Shown one piece after another: positions 34,806 through 44,132 of a stretch of DNA of 64,000 bases (position 1 is the first letter of the stretch; each line of letters begins with the position of its first letter). Source of the stretch: Haloarcula nitratireducens (lineage in GTDB: Archaea > Halobacteriota > Halobacteria > Halobacteriales > Haloarculaceae); contig NZ_RKLT01000005.1 of assembly GCF_019599505.1 (NCBI RefSeq), positions 1 to 64,000 on the forward strand. The letters run 5' to 3'. A program made the position numbers and the translations under genes. Below the pieces are notes generated by a model. It made no database searches. It saw nothing but the letters and a program-made list of their open reading frames with translations, and was not told where the DNA came from.

Positions 34806-36476
34806 ATGGAATATCGCCAGCTCGTAGCGACGTACGACCGTCTCGACGCGACGGCGTCCACCATCGAGAAGACCGAGATCCTGGCGGCGGCCTTCGACGA
34901 CGCCGGCGAGTTGCTGCCGGAGCTCACGCAGCTCGCTCGGGGCCGGCTCTTCGCTCCGTGGGAACCCGACGACCTCGGCGTCTCCTCGTCGCTGACGGCG
35001 CGGGCGATCGCGAACGCGACCGGGGTGGCACACGAACAGGTCGAATCGTGGTGGCGGGAGACGGGCGACCTCGGCGACGCCGCCGCGCTCGCCGTCGAAA
35101 ACCGCTCGCAGGCGACGCTGGTCTCCGAGACGCTCGACGTCGCTACCGTCTACGAGACGCTCCGCGGGCTCGCCGACTACGAGGGGGCGGGGAGTCAGGA
35201 CCGCCGCATCGACGACATCGCCGGATTGCTCGCGGACGCGGACCCGGACGAGGCGCGCTACGTCGTCCGGACCGTCGTCGGAGCGATGCGTCTGGGCGTC
35301 GGTGAGGGGACGATTCGCGACGCTATCGCCGCGGCGTTCCTCGACGGCTCGGAGGCGGCCGTCGGCGCGGTCGAGCGGGCCTACGAAGTCACGAACGACT
35401 TTCGGACTGTCAGCGAGACCGCCCGCACGCAGGGACGGGAGGGGCTGGCGGCCCTCGACGTCGAACTGTTCCGCCCGGTGAAGGCGATGCTCGCACGGAA
35501 GGCCGAGAGCGTCGCGGACGCGCTCGATTCGACCGAACGGCCGCTCCTGGAGTACAAGTACGACGGAATGCGGGCGAAGATTCACGTCCGGGACGGCGAG
35601 GTGCGCGTGTTCACCCGGCGACTCGAAGACGTCACGGCGCAGTTCCCCGACGTCGTCGTCGCCGTCGAGGCGGAACTCGACGCCGAGAACGCTATCGTCG
35701 AGGCCGAGGTGGTGGGCTACGACCCCGAGACCGGCGGTCCGATCCCCTTTCAGGAACTCTCGAAGCGCATCAAGCGAACGAGCGACATCGAGGAACTGGC
35801 CGCCGAGTACCCGGTAACGGTCCAGGTTTTCGACTGCCTCTACCGCGACGACGAGTCGCTTCTCGAATCACCGCTGACCGAACGACTCGACCATCTCGAC
35901 GCCCTTCTCGACGCCGACGGTGAGACGCTCGAACGGGCGACGCACCGCCGGCCGGAGTCACTGGACGACGCAGAATCGTTCTACAGCGACGCGCTGGCGG
36001 CGGGCCAAGAGGGCATCATCGTCAAGAACCTCGACGCCGCCTACCAGCCGGGGTCTCGCGTGGGCTACATGCAGAAAGTCAAGCCCACGATGGAGCCGCT
36101 CGACCTCGTCGTCGTGCAGGCGAAGTGGAGCGAGGGACGAAAGAGCGAGTGGCTCGGCCGCTTGCGACTCGCCTGCTGGGACGCAGAGCGCGAGGAACTC
36201 CGCGAGATCGGGCGTATCTTCTCGGGACTGACCGACGACGAACTCCGGGAGATCACGGCGAAACTCGAACCGCTCGTCCAGTCGGTCGAGGGTCGCACCG
36301 CGAAGCTTCGCCCGGAAGTCGTCATCGAAGTCGAGTACGAGGAGATCCAGTCGTCGACGACGTACGACTCGGGGTACGCGCTGCGGTTCCCGCGCTTCGG
36401 CGGGTTCCGAGAGGACCTCGCTCCCGAGGACGCCGACCGTCTCGAACGCGTCGAACGCCTCTACGAGGAACAATGA
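34806..36476 (+). CDS. lig: ATP-dependent DNA ligase
   Basis: 556 residues. N-terminal DNA-binding domain (about 1-200), adenylation domain with the nucleophile Lys251 in EYKYDGMRAKIHV, later ligase motifs (EAEVVGY, EGIIVKNLDA, MQKVKPTME) and a C-terminal OB-fold domain. This matches the archaeal replicative/repair ligase and joins nicked DNA using ATP. ATG at 34806 is chosen over an upstream start at 34779 because MEYRQLV is the family start. Followed after 43 nt by a metallo-beta-lactamase-fold nuclease gene on the same strand. Confidence 0.95.
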   Translation: MEYRQLVATYDRLDATASTIEKTEILAAAFDDAGELLPELTQLARGRLFAPWEPDDLGVSSSLTARAIANATGVAHEQVESWWRETGDLGDAAALAVENRSQATLVSETLDVATVYETLRGLADYEGAGSQDRRIDDIAGLLADADPDEARYVVRTVVGAMRLGVGEGTIRDAIAAAFLDGSEAAVGAVERAYEVTNDFRTVSETARTQGREGLAALDVELFRPVKAMLARKAESVADALDSTERPLLEYKYDGMRAKIHVRDGEVRVFTRRLEDVTAQFPDVVVAVEAELDAENAIVEAEVVGYDPETGGPIPFQELSKRIKRTSDIEELAAEYPVTVQVFDCLYRDDESLLESPLTERLDHLDALLDADGETLERATHRRPESLDDAESFYSDALAAGQEGIIVKNLDAAYQPGSRVGYMQKVKPTMEPLDLVVVQAKWSEGRKSEWLGRLRLACWDAEREELREIGRIFSGLTDDELREITAKLEPLVQSVEGRTAKLRPEVVIEVEYEEIQSSTTYDSGYALRFPRFGGFREDLAPEDADRLERVERLYEEQ

Positions 36477-36519
36477 GCGCCGCGAGGACGACGAACGACC
36501 GAGACAGCGGGGCGGAGCC

Positions 36520-37533
36520 GTGACGCGAGCTGGCGCGGTCAGCCTCCGAGACGGGGTGCGAATCGACCTCGCGTCCGGCGAACGCTTCGTCGCGGACGCG
36601 TCAGAGCCCAGCGGCGACGTCGTCGCGCTGAGCCACGCGCACGGCGACCACCTCTATTCGCGGGCACCGACCGACGTGATCTGCTCGCCGCTCACCGCTC
36701 GCCTCGCGACCGCGCGGCGCGAGGACGAGGGACCGCTCTCGCGGACGACCCACCCCGCGGTCGAACAGGTCCCGGCGGGCCACGTCCCGGGGTCGCGGGC
36801 GACCGTCGTCGAGGACAGCGACGGGACGACCTACCTCTACACCGGGGACTTCTCGACGCGGGACCGCTTCACGCTCTCCGGGTTCGACGCCGACGCGGTC
36901 GCCGCCGAGTACGACGTCGACGTGCTCGTCACCGAGACGACCTACGGGAAACCCGAGTACGTCTTCGAGCCCCAGGACGCCCTCGAAGGTCGAATCGTCG
37001 ACTGGCTGACCGACGGGCACGACGCGCCGGTCGTCCTCTTCGGATACACGCTCGGTCGCGCACAGGAACTCCAGCACCTCGTCGCGCGCTCCGACCGCGA
37101 GCGGCTGTTCGTGACGGCCGCTATCGAGCGGTTGAACGCGATCATCGAGGACGCACACGGCGTCGACTTCCGCGCCGCGCGGTACGGCGAGGAGGTGACG
37201 CTCGGGCCGGGCGACGCGCTGGTGCTCCCGGCACAGACGTCGAAGCTCTCCTTCGTCGACCGCATCGTCGAGAACACGGATGCCGTGACGGCCGGCTTCT
37301 CCGGGTGGGCCGTCGACGACTCGTTCAAGTACCGCGGCGGCTACGACGAGACGTTCGTCCTCTCGGACCACAGCGACTTCTCGGAGCTCGTCGCCACCGT
37401 CGAGACGCTGCGACCGTCGCAGGTGTACACCCAACACGGGTTCGCAGACGAGTTCGCGGCGCACGTCGAGACGGAACTGGGGATCGACGCGCGCTCGCTC
37501 AAGCGCAACCAGACTGCACTCGACGACTTCTAG
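36520..37533 (+). CDS. Metallo-beta-lactamase-fold exonuclease-like protein
   Basis: 337 residues. Metal motif HAHGDH at 39-44, then TGDFSTRDRF and later LSDHSDFSE with further ligands, the pattern of beta-CASP/exonuclease-like MBL proteins. Related proteins next to DNA ligase in bacteria are called ligase-associated damage-response exonucleases. The same neighbourhood here supports a role in DNA end processing or repair. GTG at 36520 is the start; no nearer ATG. Confidence 0.85.
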   Translation: MTRAGAVSLRDGVRIDLASGERFVADASEPSGDVVALSHAHGDHLYSRAPTDVICSPLTARLATARREDEGPLSRTTHPAVEQVPAGHVPGSRATVVEDSDGTTYLYTGDFSTRDRFTLSGFDADAVAAEYDVDVLVTETTYGKPEYVFEPQDALEGRIVDWLTDGHDAPVVLFGYTLGRAQELQHLVARSDRERLFVTAAIERLNAIIEDAHGVDFRAARYGEEVTLGPGDALVLPAQTSKLSFVDRIVENTDAVTAGFSGWAVDDSFKYRGGYDETFVLSDHSDFSELVATVETLRPSQVYTQHGFADEFAAHVETELGIDARSLKRNQTALDDF

Positions 37534-37699
37534 CGAGCGTATCGCCGAGAAACGGCCGGTTACCGGCAGTAGACTCCCATTTCGAGATTCCTTCCAGGCG
37601 AAACTATCAGGGCTGTTAATCAGCGATCGACCGGTAGATGTCGACTCGACACGTAATGACGGTGAAATACACTCGCATTCGACGAGCGGAGGTCGGCCG

Positions 37700-37990
37700 A
37701 TGACAGACGACGATAACTGGGACGATATCAGCTTCGTGATCAGTTCGCGCTACCGCGTCGCGACGCTACGACGGCTCTCGGAGGGGCCCGCGACGCCATC
37801 ACTCATCACTGACGAAACGGGACAGAGCATCGCGCACGTCTCCAGAGCGCTCCGGGAGTTACGCGACGCTGATCTCATCGAGCTCTTAGTTTCCGAAGAC
37901 CGCCGGAAAGGCCGAGTTTACGGGGCGACGGACGCCGGCGAAGCCGTCTGGGATACTATCGACTCGCAGAATATGGCCGAAGCCGAGTGA
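37700..37990 (+). CDS. Winged-helix transcriptional regulator
   Basis: 96 residues of a MarR/ArsR-like winged helix: RYRVATLRRLSEGPATPSLI, the recognition-helix region QSIAHVSRALRELRDADLIEL and a wing with a glycine turn. Common as small haloarchaeal regulators. Targets unknown; it precedes the LolA-like gene by about 180 nt. Confidence 0.85.
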   Translation: MTDDDNWDDISFVISSRYRVATLRRLSEGPATPSLITDETGQSIAHVSRALRELRDADLIELLVSEDRRKGRVYGATDAGEAVWDTIDSQNMAEAE

Positions 37991-38174
37991 GACACTCGTC
38001 GCCGCCCGCCAGCGAACTGTTTCGTCGCTGAGCGAATTCGGCGTGGTCCCGCCCCGTGGGATACCCTACTCGCGCTCTCGGTGTGACCTCCGGTCCAAAT
38101 TACGGCGACGAGCGTCCAGAAGTATTTAATCCTCGGCAATCCGATACGTAATCGAACCTACCCTCGCCATCAGT

Positions 38175-39359
38175 ATGAGGCTCTTACCACCCCGACTCGA
38201 CCGACGCACGCTCCTCGCGCTCTTGCTCCTCGGCGTGGCGCTCCCCACGGTTCTCTGGGCGTCCGGGGATGCGATCGGTGACGAGAGACCGTCTATCGAC
38301 TCGAACGTGACCGAACGCTACCGCTCCGTTGACGCGCTCACCGGTATGCAGACGACGACGGTACGGACCAACGGCACCGTCACGTCCCGGAACGTCGCCG
38401 ACGTCACGCTCGTCCCAGGGACCGACCGGAAACGCATGCGCTTCCGGAACGCTTCGGACAGGCGGTACGAACGACAGGTCTCGAACGGCTCGACGCTCTG
38501 GCTCCACGATACGGACGCGAACGCGGTGACCGTCGTCGAGCTAACGGGACCGCCGACCGATTCGCGGACGGCCGCTCGGCTCCAACGGCTCGTCACCGCT
38601 GCGGGGCTGACCGACGACGCGGGTCGACCGCAATCGGTCGGCGTGTCGCCGCTGCCGGTCTTGCCCCGTCACACCGGTGTCGCCCCGCAAACTGATGCGG
38701 ACGGACGTTACACGGTGGAGTTCGCCGGGACCGATACCGTCGGTGGACGGAGCGTGCACATGCTCGAGATCGCTCCCGCGAGCAATCGGAGCGAGGCGCG
38801 CTACCGACAGCGGCTGTGGGTCGACACGGAGCGGTTCTACCCGTTACGCAAACAGACGACGTGGACCGCCGACGGCACCCGGCGCTCGGTGACGACGACG
38901 TACACGAACGTGACGGTTAACCCCGGCTTATCGGAAGACGAGTTCCGGCCCGAGTTCGACGATAACGCGACGATACGGCGCGAGGACTCCCCGACCACGG
39001 AGTGGTATCGGAGTCGCACCGCGCTGGAGGTTCGGAGTTCGCTCTCGGTACCGAAACCGACCGTCCCGCCGGCGTTCGAACTCGCCTACGCCACGCGGAC
39101 GACCGGCCGCATCGACGGGGTCGGTCTCCGCTACGTCGCCGACGGCCGCGAACTCACGGTCGCGAAGTTCAACTACACTCTCGACGTCAGCCCCGGCGAA
39201 CGCGACGTGACCGTCGGCGGCCAGCCGGCGGTCTTCGACCGCGGGCCGACCACCTCGATCGCGTGGGACTGCGACGGCTACGGCTACACCGTCCGGGGGA
39301 AGGGCGTCGCGACGGATCGACTCACAGAAGTCGCCCGATCCGTGGGCTGTCGGGCCTGA
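38175..39359 (+). CDS. LolA-like envelope lipoprotein-sorting domain protein
   Basis: 394 residues with an N-terminal hydrophobic segment (about 12-31) and a long extracellular beta-rich region. The middle shows the pattern of archaeal LolA/DUF4367 proteins (LWVDTERFYPLRKQTTW, with repeated VTLVPG and RNVADV strands). Two such domains seem likely (about 40-260 and 285-392). Role in envelope lipid or lipoprotein handling is by family analogy only. Preceded by the regulator at 37700. Confidence 0.78.
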   Translation: MRLLPPRLDRRTLLALLLLGVALPTVLWASGDAIGDERPSIDSNVTERYRSVDALTGMQTTTVRTNGTVTSRNVADVTLVPGTDRKRMRFRNASDRRYERQVSNGSTLWLHDTDANAVTVVELTGPPTDSRTAARLQRLVTAAGLTDDAGRPQSVGVSPLPVLPRHTGVAPQTDADGRYTVEFAGTDTVGGRSVHMLEIAPASNRSEARYRQRLWVDTERFYPLRKQTTWTADGTRRSVTTTYTNVTVNPGLSEDEFRPEFDDNATIRREDSPTTEWYRSRTALEVRSSLSVPKPTVPPAFELAYATRTTGRIDGVGLRYVADGRELTVAKFNYTLDVSPGERDVTVGGQPAVFDRGPTTSIAWDCDGYGYTVRGKGVATDRLTEVARSVGCRA

Positions 39360-39660
39360 GAACGCGCGAACTTCTGGGTCAGAAACTCGCCCCTCTTTTA
39401 TATTATCCGACGGCCCCTCGACTGAGATGCAATGGGCCCCGTCGAGACGACAACGTGCTGCCCTCCCCGGCCGTCCCAGGATGTGTCCGCGGCCAGCACG
39501 ACGCTTCCCATTGCGGTCTCCGCTGACGCAGACCCCCCTCCACAGTATCGCCCTCCCGCGCCGACGGCCCCGCCGGACTCCCGGTCCGACCCGGTCGCTG
39601 CGGCTCCGCGTTCGAGATTCGTAGGCATATTAATGCGATAGGCAGTCGTTCGACCGAAAC

Positions 39661-40032
39661 GTGAGCGAGGATCCGGCGCTGGGTGATATTCTCGATATCC
39701 TCAGCGACGAGTACGCTCGGGACATCCTCGCAGCGACGAGTATCAAACCAATGTCCGCACAAGAACTCGCCGACGAGTGTGAGATGTCCGAACCGACGGT
39801 CTACCGCCGGGTAGAGCGATTACAGACGCACGGCCTCCTCGACGAACAGACCAAGGTGCGGACCGACGACAACCACTACAGCGTCTACACGGCGACGCTC
39901 TCGGAATTCTCCCTGGCGTTAGACACCGGATCCTTCGAGGCGGCCGTGACGCACACCGACGACGAATCGTTCCCCGGCGAGGGAGAGAGCGACACCGCCG
40001 ACCGCTTCGTGAAGATGTGGGAGGACCTCTGA
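39661..40032 (+). CDS. Winged-helix (ArsR-like) regulator
   Basis: 123 residues from a GTG start. The domain opens ILDILSDEYARDILAATS, then SAQELADECEMSEPTVYRRVERL, a typical ArsR/HTH recognition helix. The C-terminal 35 residues are acidic. Its stop lies 1 nt before the ATG of the membrane protein at 40034; such regulator and small membrane protein pairs are frequent in haloarchaea. The 300 nt upstream (39360-39660) hold no gene I can support. Confidence 0.87.
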   Translation: MSEDPALGDILDILSDEYARDILAATSIKPMSAQELADECEMSEPTVYRRVERLQTHGLLDEQTKVRTDDNHYSVYTATLSEFSLALDTGSFEAAVTHTDDESFPGEGESDTADRFVKMWEDL

Positions 40033-40033
40033 G

Positions 40034-40351
40034 ATGGCTCCCGTGCCCGTCGCTTCGATCATCGACTGGCTCGTCGTAGCGCTCGCCCTCGGGTCGACGC
40101 TCGTCGGCGGCTACGTGGGGTATCAGGCCTACCGCGGGTATCGCCGTCACGACAGCCGAACGATGCGGGCGCTCTCTCTGGGCCTGTTCTTCCTCACGGC
40201 CGTCGCGTTCGGCATCGCCTTCGTCGGCTCGCTGCTCCTCCGCGAGGGCTATCTCGGCCTCCAGTACCAGTCGCTGCTCACGCTCGTCACGCGGCTGTTT
40301 CAGTTCCTCGGCGTCTTGCTAATCGCCTATTCTCTGCACTCGCGGGAGTAG
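40034..40351 (+). CDS. Three-helix membrane protein paired with regulator
   Basis: 105 residues with three membrane helices (about 8-28, 46-67 and 78-101) and a basic loop (RGYRRHDSR) after the first. The family matches the small haloarchaeal membrane proteins (DUF7521-like) that sit next to winged-helix regulators. Probably senses membrane state for the regulator encoded just upstream; function is inference. Confidence 0.8.
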   Translation: MAPVPVASIIDWLVVALALGSTLVGGYVGYQAYRGYRRHDSRTMRALSLGLFFLTAVAFGIAFVGSLLLREGYLGLQYQSLLTLVTRLFQFLGVLLIAYSLHSRE

Positions 40352-40413
40352 CCGATACTGATACGGCCGAACCACCACGACCACCACTCATCTCGACGAA
40401 CGCCGTACCACTG

Positions 40414-40779
40414 ATGCCTCCCGACTTCGTTCTCGCGGCCGGATTCGCCGTCTTTGGGACGTTCGCTCTCGTATTGGGCCTGGTTCCCTTCGCCGTGCCG
40501 CGACTGTACTATCGCCTCGAACAGTCCGGCGCTCCATCCCGGTCGGATACGGCCACGACCGTCCCCTGTGAGAGAACGAATCCCACGCTCGGCGGCCCAC
40601 CAGAAAGCACTTACCGGATGACAGCGGACGCCAAGACGCAGAGACGGCCGAGGCAGGATTCCTGCACTCGACGTCGACCATCCGTCGCCCGATACGAGAA
40701 GCGGGCGACGACGCCCTCACTGGGGGCCGCGGCCGCGGCTCCCATGGGCCTCCCTTCGAACGAACCATCTCTCCGGTAG
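40414..40779 (+). CDS. Possible small membrane protein with unrelated tail
   Basis: 121 codons. Residues about 5-33 form a membrane helix (FVLAAGFAVFGTFALVLGLVPF) and about 34-45 look like a natural continuation (AVPRLYYRLEQSG). The remainder is low-complexity and Arg/Pro-rich, as expected for a reading-frame shadow after a frameshift. Either a real gene of about 45 residues with a damaged 3' end or an accidental frame. Confidence 0.35.
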   Translation: MPPDFVLAAGFAVFGTFALVLGLVPFAVPRLYYRLEQSGAPSRSDTATTVPCERTNPTLGGPPESTYRMTADAKTQRRPRQDSCTRRRPSVARYEKRATTPSLGAAAAAPMGLPSNEPSLR

Positions 40780-40877
40780 TTACCTCTCGAACCGTTCCGT
40801 TCGAAGGGAGTCACTCGCCGCTCCGACCGCGTTGCACGCCGACCGGCCGACAGTTGTCTCGGGACGATCCGCCCCTC

Positions 40878-41933
40878 TCAGGCGTCGACGGTGCTTTTCA
40901 GCGTGACGCGGTCCGCTTCGAAATCCTCTAAGAAGGCCTTGGAACCGCCGACGGTGACGGTTCCGTCGCCCGTCTCGACGACGAACGACTCCTGGGTCGG
41001 AAACTCGTTCGAGAAGGGACGGACGAGACTCTGCTTCACGTCGACGATAGCTCCCGTAACGGTCTCGAAGGGCTCTTCGCTCTGTGTGCGTCGGACCTCC
41101 ATCTCGACGGAAACGCTCTTCCCGTCCAGTAGGTACAGCGCCGCTTCGAACACCGCGTGGCGAAAGCTATCGAAGGTCCTCGGCAACGGCTCGGGTCGGG
41201 AGACGTGTACCTGCTCGCCCATCGGCCAGTAGTTCGCGATGAACGAGTCGAACAGCGAGGAGACGATGTGTTCCTCCGCGTGGTAGATCGCGTACTCGTC
41301 GGAGTTCGAGTTCAACAGGGCGTCGGCCGACGAGACGATGCCGTCCGAGCGGTCGACGGTGAGCGTCACCGGCGCGGGGGCGCTCCAGGTCTGGACGACG
41401 TTCGCGATCGACTCGCCGATGGAAGTCTCGCCGTCGTACTCCGTCACCAACAGCATACAGAACACCCCGCGTTCCCGAGCGGCTCGGAGCGACGCTTCGA
41501 CCCGCTCCAGCGCCGACGCCGGCAGCGCGAGGACGATCTCGGACTCGGCGGCGTCGATCAACTCGCCGAGTTGCCTGAATATCGTCCGACGCGATTTGAT
41601 GATGCTGAACTTCTCCTGCTCGTAGCTCTCCGAGTCGAACAGGTCGTCGAGTTGCGCCTCGACGGAGTGCAACTGCGAGACCAGATTCTCGATGCCCTCC
41701 GAGGGCGGAATCGCCCGCAGTCGCGTCGGCTGGACGTGGTCGTCGATCTCGATGAGGTCGCGCTCGGCCAACTTATCGACGATGTCGTACGCGTAGCTCT
41801 TCGAGATGTCCGTCTCCTCGGAGACCACGCGGATCGTCGTGGAGCCGTTCCGGAGGACGGTCACGTACGCGAGCGCCTCCTTCTCCGAGAGACCGAACCG
41901 GGTGAGACTGTCGACGATGTCGTCCGCCGCCAT
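40878..41933 (-). CDS. TrmB-family sugar-responsive transcriptional regulator
   Basis: 351 residues. N-terminal winged helix (about 5-75: LTRFGLSEKEALAYVTVL, then ISKSYAYDIVDKL), coiled helix linking (about 85-120), and a C-terminal effector domain typical of TrmB (ESEIVLALPAS, later YLLDGKSVSVEMEVRRT). TrmB proteins bind maltose, glucose or trehalose and control sugar genes. Its gene lies beside a GH15 glucoamylase and a sugar-binding lipoprotein, so these are likely targets. Confidence 0.92.
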   Translation of the reverse strand: MAADDIVDSLTRFGLSEKEALAYVTVLRNGSTTIRVVSEETDISKSYAYDIVDKLAERDLIEIDDHVQPTRLRAIPPSEGIENLVSQLHSVEAQLDDLFDSESYEQEKFSIIKSRRTIFRQLGELIDAAESEIVLALPASALERVEASLRAARERGVFCMLLVTEYDGETSIGESIANVVQTWSAPAPVTLTVDRSDGIVSSADALLNSNSDEYAIYHAEEHIVSSLFDSFIANYWPMGEQVHVSRPEPLPRTFDSFRHAVFEAALYLLDGKSVSVEMEVRRTQSEEPFETVTGAIVDVKQSLVRPFSNEFPTQESFVVETGDGTVTVGGSKAFLEDFEADRVTLKSTVDA

Positions 41934-42041
41934 ACTAATTCGTTGGGCCGATGCCGGAGATAAAGCTTAGTATCGGCGAAACACCGTTCACGGCGGTCCA
42001 CCGGCGTCCGCGACGGGGTGCCTCGGAGCGCCTCGGTTGTC

Positions 42042-44036
42042 TCACGCGTCCCGCGAATGCCGAGCGGCGTACGTCGCGAGTCGGATGGCGTGCGACCAGC
42101 CCAGCGGCGTCGCGCTGTCCGGCGTGCCGGAGTCGAAGAACTGTTCCGGTAGGTATCCCGAGTCGAGACAGAGCGACCCCGCGAGGTCGATCTCCGCGAA
42201 CAGCCGGTCGGCCCACGCCGCCGGGTCGAACTCCCGGTCCGTCGAAGAGAACAGTCGAATCGCCTTCTCGGCCGCGTACGCCCCCCAGCCGGTCGAGACG
42301 GTCCAGACTTTCTCGCTCGACTGTCCGCGTCGACGCCACGTATCGCCCTCGAACCGCTTCAGCCCTCGAATGGCCTCGGTCTCCGTCCAGAGCCGTTCGA
42401 ACGCCGTTTCGAGGTGGGTTTCGAGCCGGCGTCGTCGCTCGTCGTCCACGTCGTCCACCGCTTCGTAGGCCAGATGCGCGTCGAGTAGCGAGAACGTGGT
42501 GCTGTCGACGCGCGCGTCTAGCTCCCCGTCGTCCAGTCGAAGTCCGTAGATGCCCTCGTCGGGACACCACATCGTCTCCAGCGCATCGTAGAGTCGGTCC
42601 GCCTGCGTCGCCGCGCGAGTCCGAACGGCGTCGGAAAGCGGCGCGGCCGCGATCGCGCTGTAGGCGTGCAGGAACTTCGCCGCGGTGTGCGTGAAGCGGC
42701 CGTTCGCGTTCTCCCAGGCGTTCTCGCACACGGTCGGCAACCCGTCCGATTCCAGCGAGACGTCCATTCCCTCGACGCCCGACTCCAGTGCGCTCTCGAC
42801 GTCGAGTGCCAACTCCGCCGGGAGCGAATCGCGGTGGGTAGCGAGGTACTCCGCGAGGAAGACGAGGACGCTCGCGGTCTGGTCGGCCTGATACTGCGTC
42901 TCGGACCCCTCGACGTGTCCGTTCGCCCACCCGGGGGCCAGTCGACCGTTCCGCGGCCACACGCGGTGGGGCCACCGGCCGTCGGCCAGTTGCGTCCGGA
43001 GGTAAAACCCGGCGCTCTTGCGGTGTCGCTCCCCGGCGTCGAGACCGAGCCGCTCGTCGGCCTCTAAGAGGAACGTCGAGATCTCGCCGTCGTCCCGAAA
43101 CCACGTGTAGCCGTAGCCGCCGGAGTACTGATAGTGCGGGTCGAAATCGGGTCCCGCTATCCGAGCCCCGGTCGGCGCGGACAGCAGGTCGAGGACGTGG
43201 AGGTCCGTCTCGACGAGCCGGTCCGTCCCGTCGGTCGACGGCGTCGACTGTCGCGCGGCGTCGAGAAACTGCGACGGATACCGGTACCGCCGCGTCCGGT
43301 CGGCGATCCGAGCGAGGCTCTCGGAGCGCGATCGCTCCTCGATGTCCGAAAGCGTAGTGACGACCGTCGTCCGCCCGCCTTCGAGGTCGGCCCGGAACGA
43401 GACGCCGCCGGTGAGGCGACTCCCCTCGTAGCTCTCGGATTCGCCCCCTCGCGGAAACGACTGCGGCCCGTCGGACAGAATCTCGTCGAACCGCTCCATC
43501 ACTTCCGGCGTGACCGCCAGTTCCGTCGACGCGGCCAGATAGTCGTGCTCCCGGTCGTGGTACAGCTCCACGACCTCGCCGTCGTGGACCAACTGTCCGA
43601 TCCGGTCCGCCTGCCCCTCCGGGGCGAACTCGGCGAACCCGACGATCTCGAGGGATTCCAGCCTCTCCCCGTCGAGTTCGAACGTGGTCGCGTGCGTGAG
43701 GTCGTCGGTGAAGTCGCGCTGGACGACGTCGAACGTCCCGAAGTCGTGGACCGTCTCGACGACCGCGTCCGCTTCGCGCGAGGTCTGTGACGACCCGCCG
43801 AGGCTGTCGAACCACGTGACTGTTCCGTCGATTCGAACCCCGAACCGGGAGGATGCGATCCCGTGGAATCCCGAGAGCGGATACGAGTAGTCTCGGATCG
43901 ACCCGCTCGGATCGACGTGGACCAGCCGTCGCTTCGAACCCGTAAACCGCCCCGTCTGCGTGCGCCGCTCGCCCGGAAATACGTCTTCGCTCTCTCGGTT
44001 TCGCTTGTAATCGTCGAGCGCCCGTCGGAGTCCCAT
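42042..44036 (-). CDS. GH15 glucoamylase-family glycoside hydrolase
   Basis: 664 residues. An N-terminal beta-rich domain (about 1-260) precedes the (alpha/alpha)6 barrel of GH15 enzymes. The barrel shows the expected GGYGYTWFRDDGE with acidic catalytic-type residues, a Trp-rich substrate region (FLRTQLADGRWPHR) and CPDEGIYGLR later. No signal peptide is seen, so it is probably cytoplasmic and trims alpha-linked glucose from glucans, maltodextrin or trehalose. ATG at 44036 lies about 27 nt from a TATA-like TTTATC. Divergent from the sugar-binding lipoprotein; its stop is 108 nt from the TrmB start on the same strand. Confidence 0.9.
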   Translation of the reverse strand: MGLRRALDDYKRNRESEDVFPGERRTQTGRFTGSKRRLVHVDPSGSIRDYSYPLSGFHGIASSRFGVRIDGTVTWFDSLGGSSQTSREADAVVETVHDFGTFDVVQRDFTDDLTHATTFELDGERLESLEIVGFAEFAPEGQADRIGQLVHDGEVVELYHDREHDYLAASTELAVTPEVMERFDEILSDGPQSFPRGGESESYEGSRLTGGVSFRADLEGGRTTVVTTLSDIEERSRSESLARIADRTRRYRYPSQFLDAARQSTPSTDGTDRLVETDLHVLDLLSAPTGARIAGPDFDPHYQYSGGYGYTWFRDDGEISTFLLEADERLGLDAGERHRKSAGFYLRTQLADGRWPHRVWPRNGRLAPGWANGHVEGSETQYQADQTASVLVFLAEYLATHRDSLPAELALDVESALESGVEGMDVSLESDGLPTVCENAWENANGRFTHTAAKFLHAYSAIAAAPLSDAVRTRAATQADRLYDALETMWCPDEGIYGLRLDDGELDARVDSTTFSLLDAHLAYEAVDDVDDERRRRLETHLETAFERLWTETEAIRGLKRFEGDTWRRRGQSSEKVWTVSTGWGAYAAEKAIRLFSSTDREFDPAAWADRLFAEIDLAGSLCLDSGYLPEQFFDSGTPDSATPLGWSHAIRLATYAARHSRDA

Positions 44037-44068
44037 ACCGGAGGTGCGGCAGACTGCAGATAAAGTTC

Positions 44069-44082
44069 TTGTGATATCTCAA
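44069..44082. promoter_or_regulatory. Imperfect palindrome, candidate sugar-regulator operator
   Basis: TTGTGATATCTCAA is a 14-bp inverted repeat with one mismatched pair, in the 96-nt divergent promoter region between the glucoamylase and sugar-binding genes, directly next to the glucoamylase TATA. TrmB encoded nearby is the obvious candidate binder. It does not match the TACT-N7/8-GAGTA pattern I know for Halobacterium TrmB, so another regulator is possible. Confidence 0.35.
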
Positions 44083-44132
44083 TTCAAACCCCTAATCTAT
44101 AAGTGGACGTATTTTGATTGACGAAGCGAGCG

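Noticed and set aside
41935..44082. 715-codon minus-strand frame over the glucoamylase gene
   Set aside because: Arg-rich shadow of the real glucoamylase frame on the same strand; no domain pattern.
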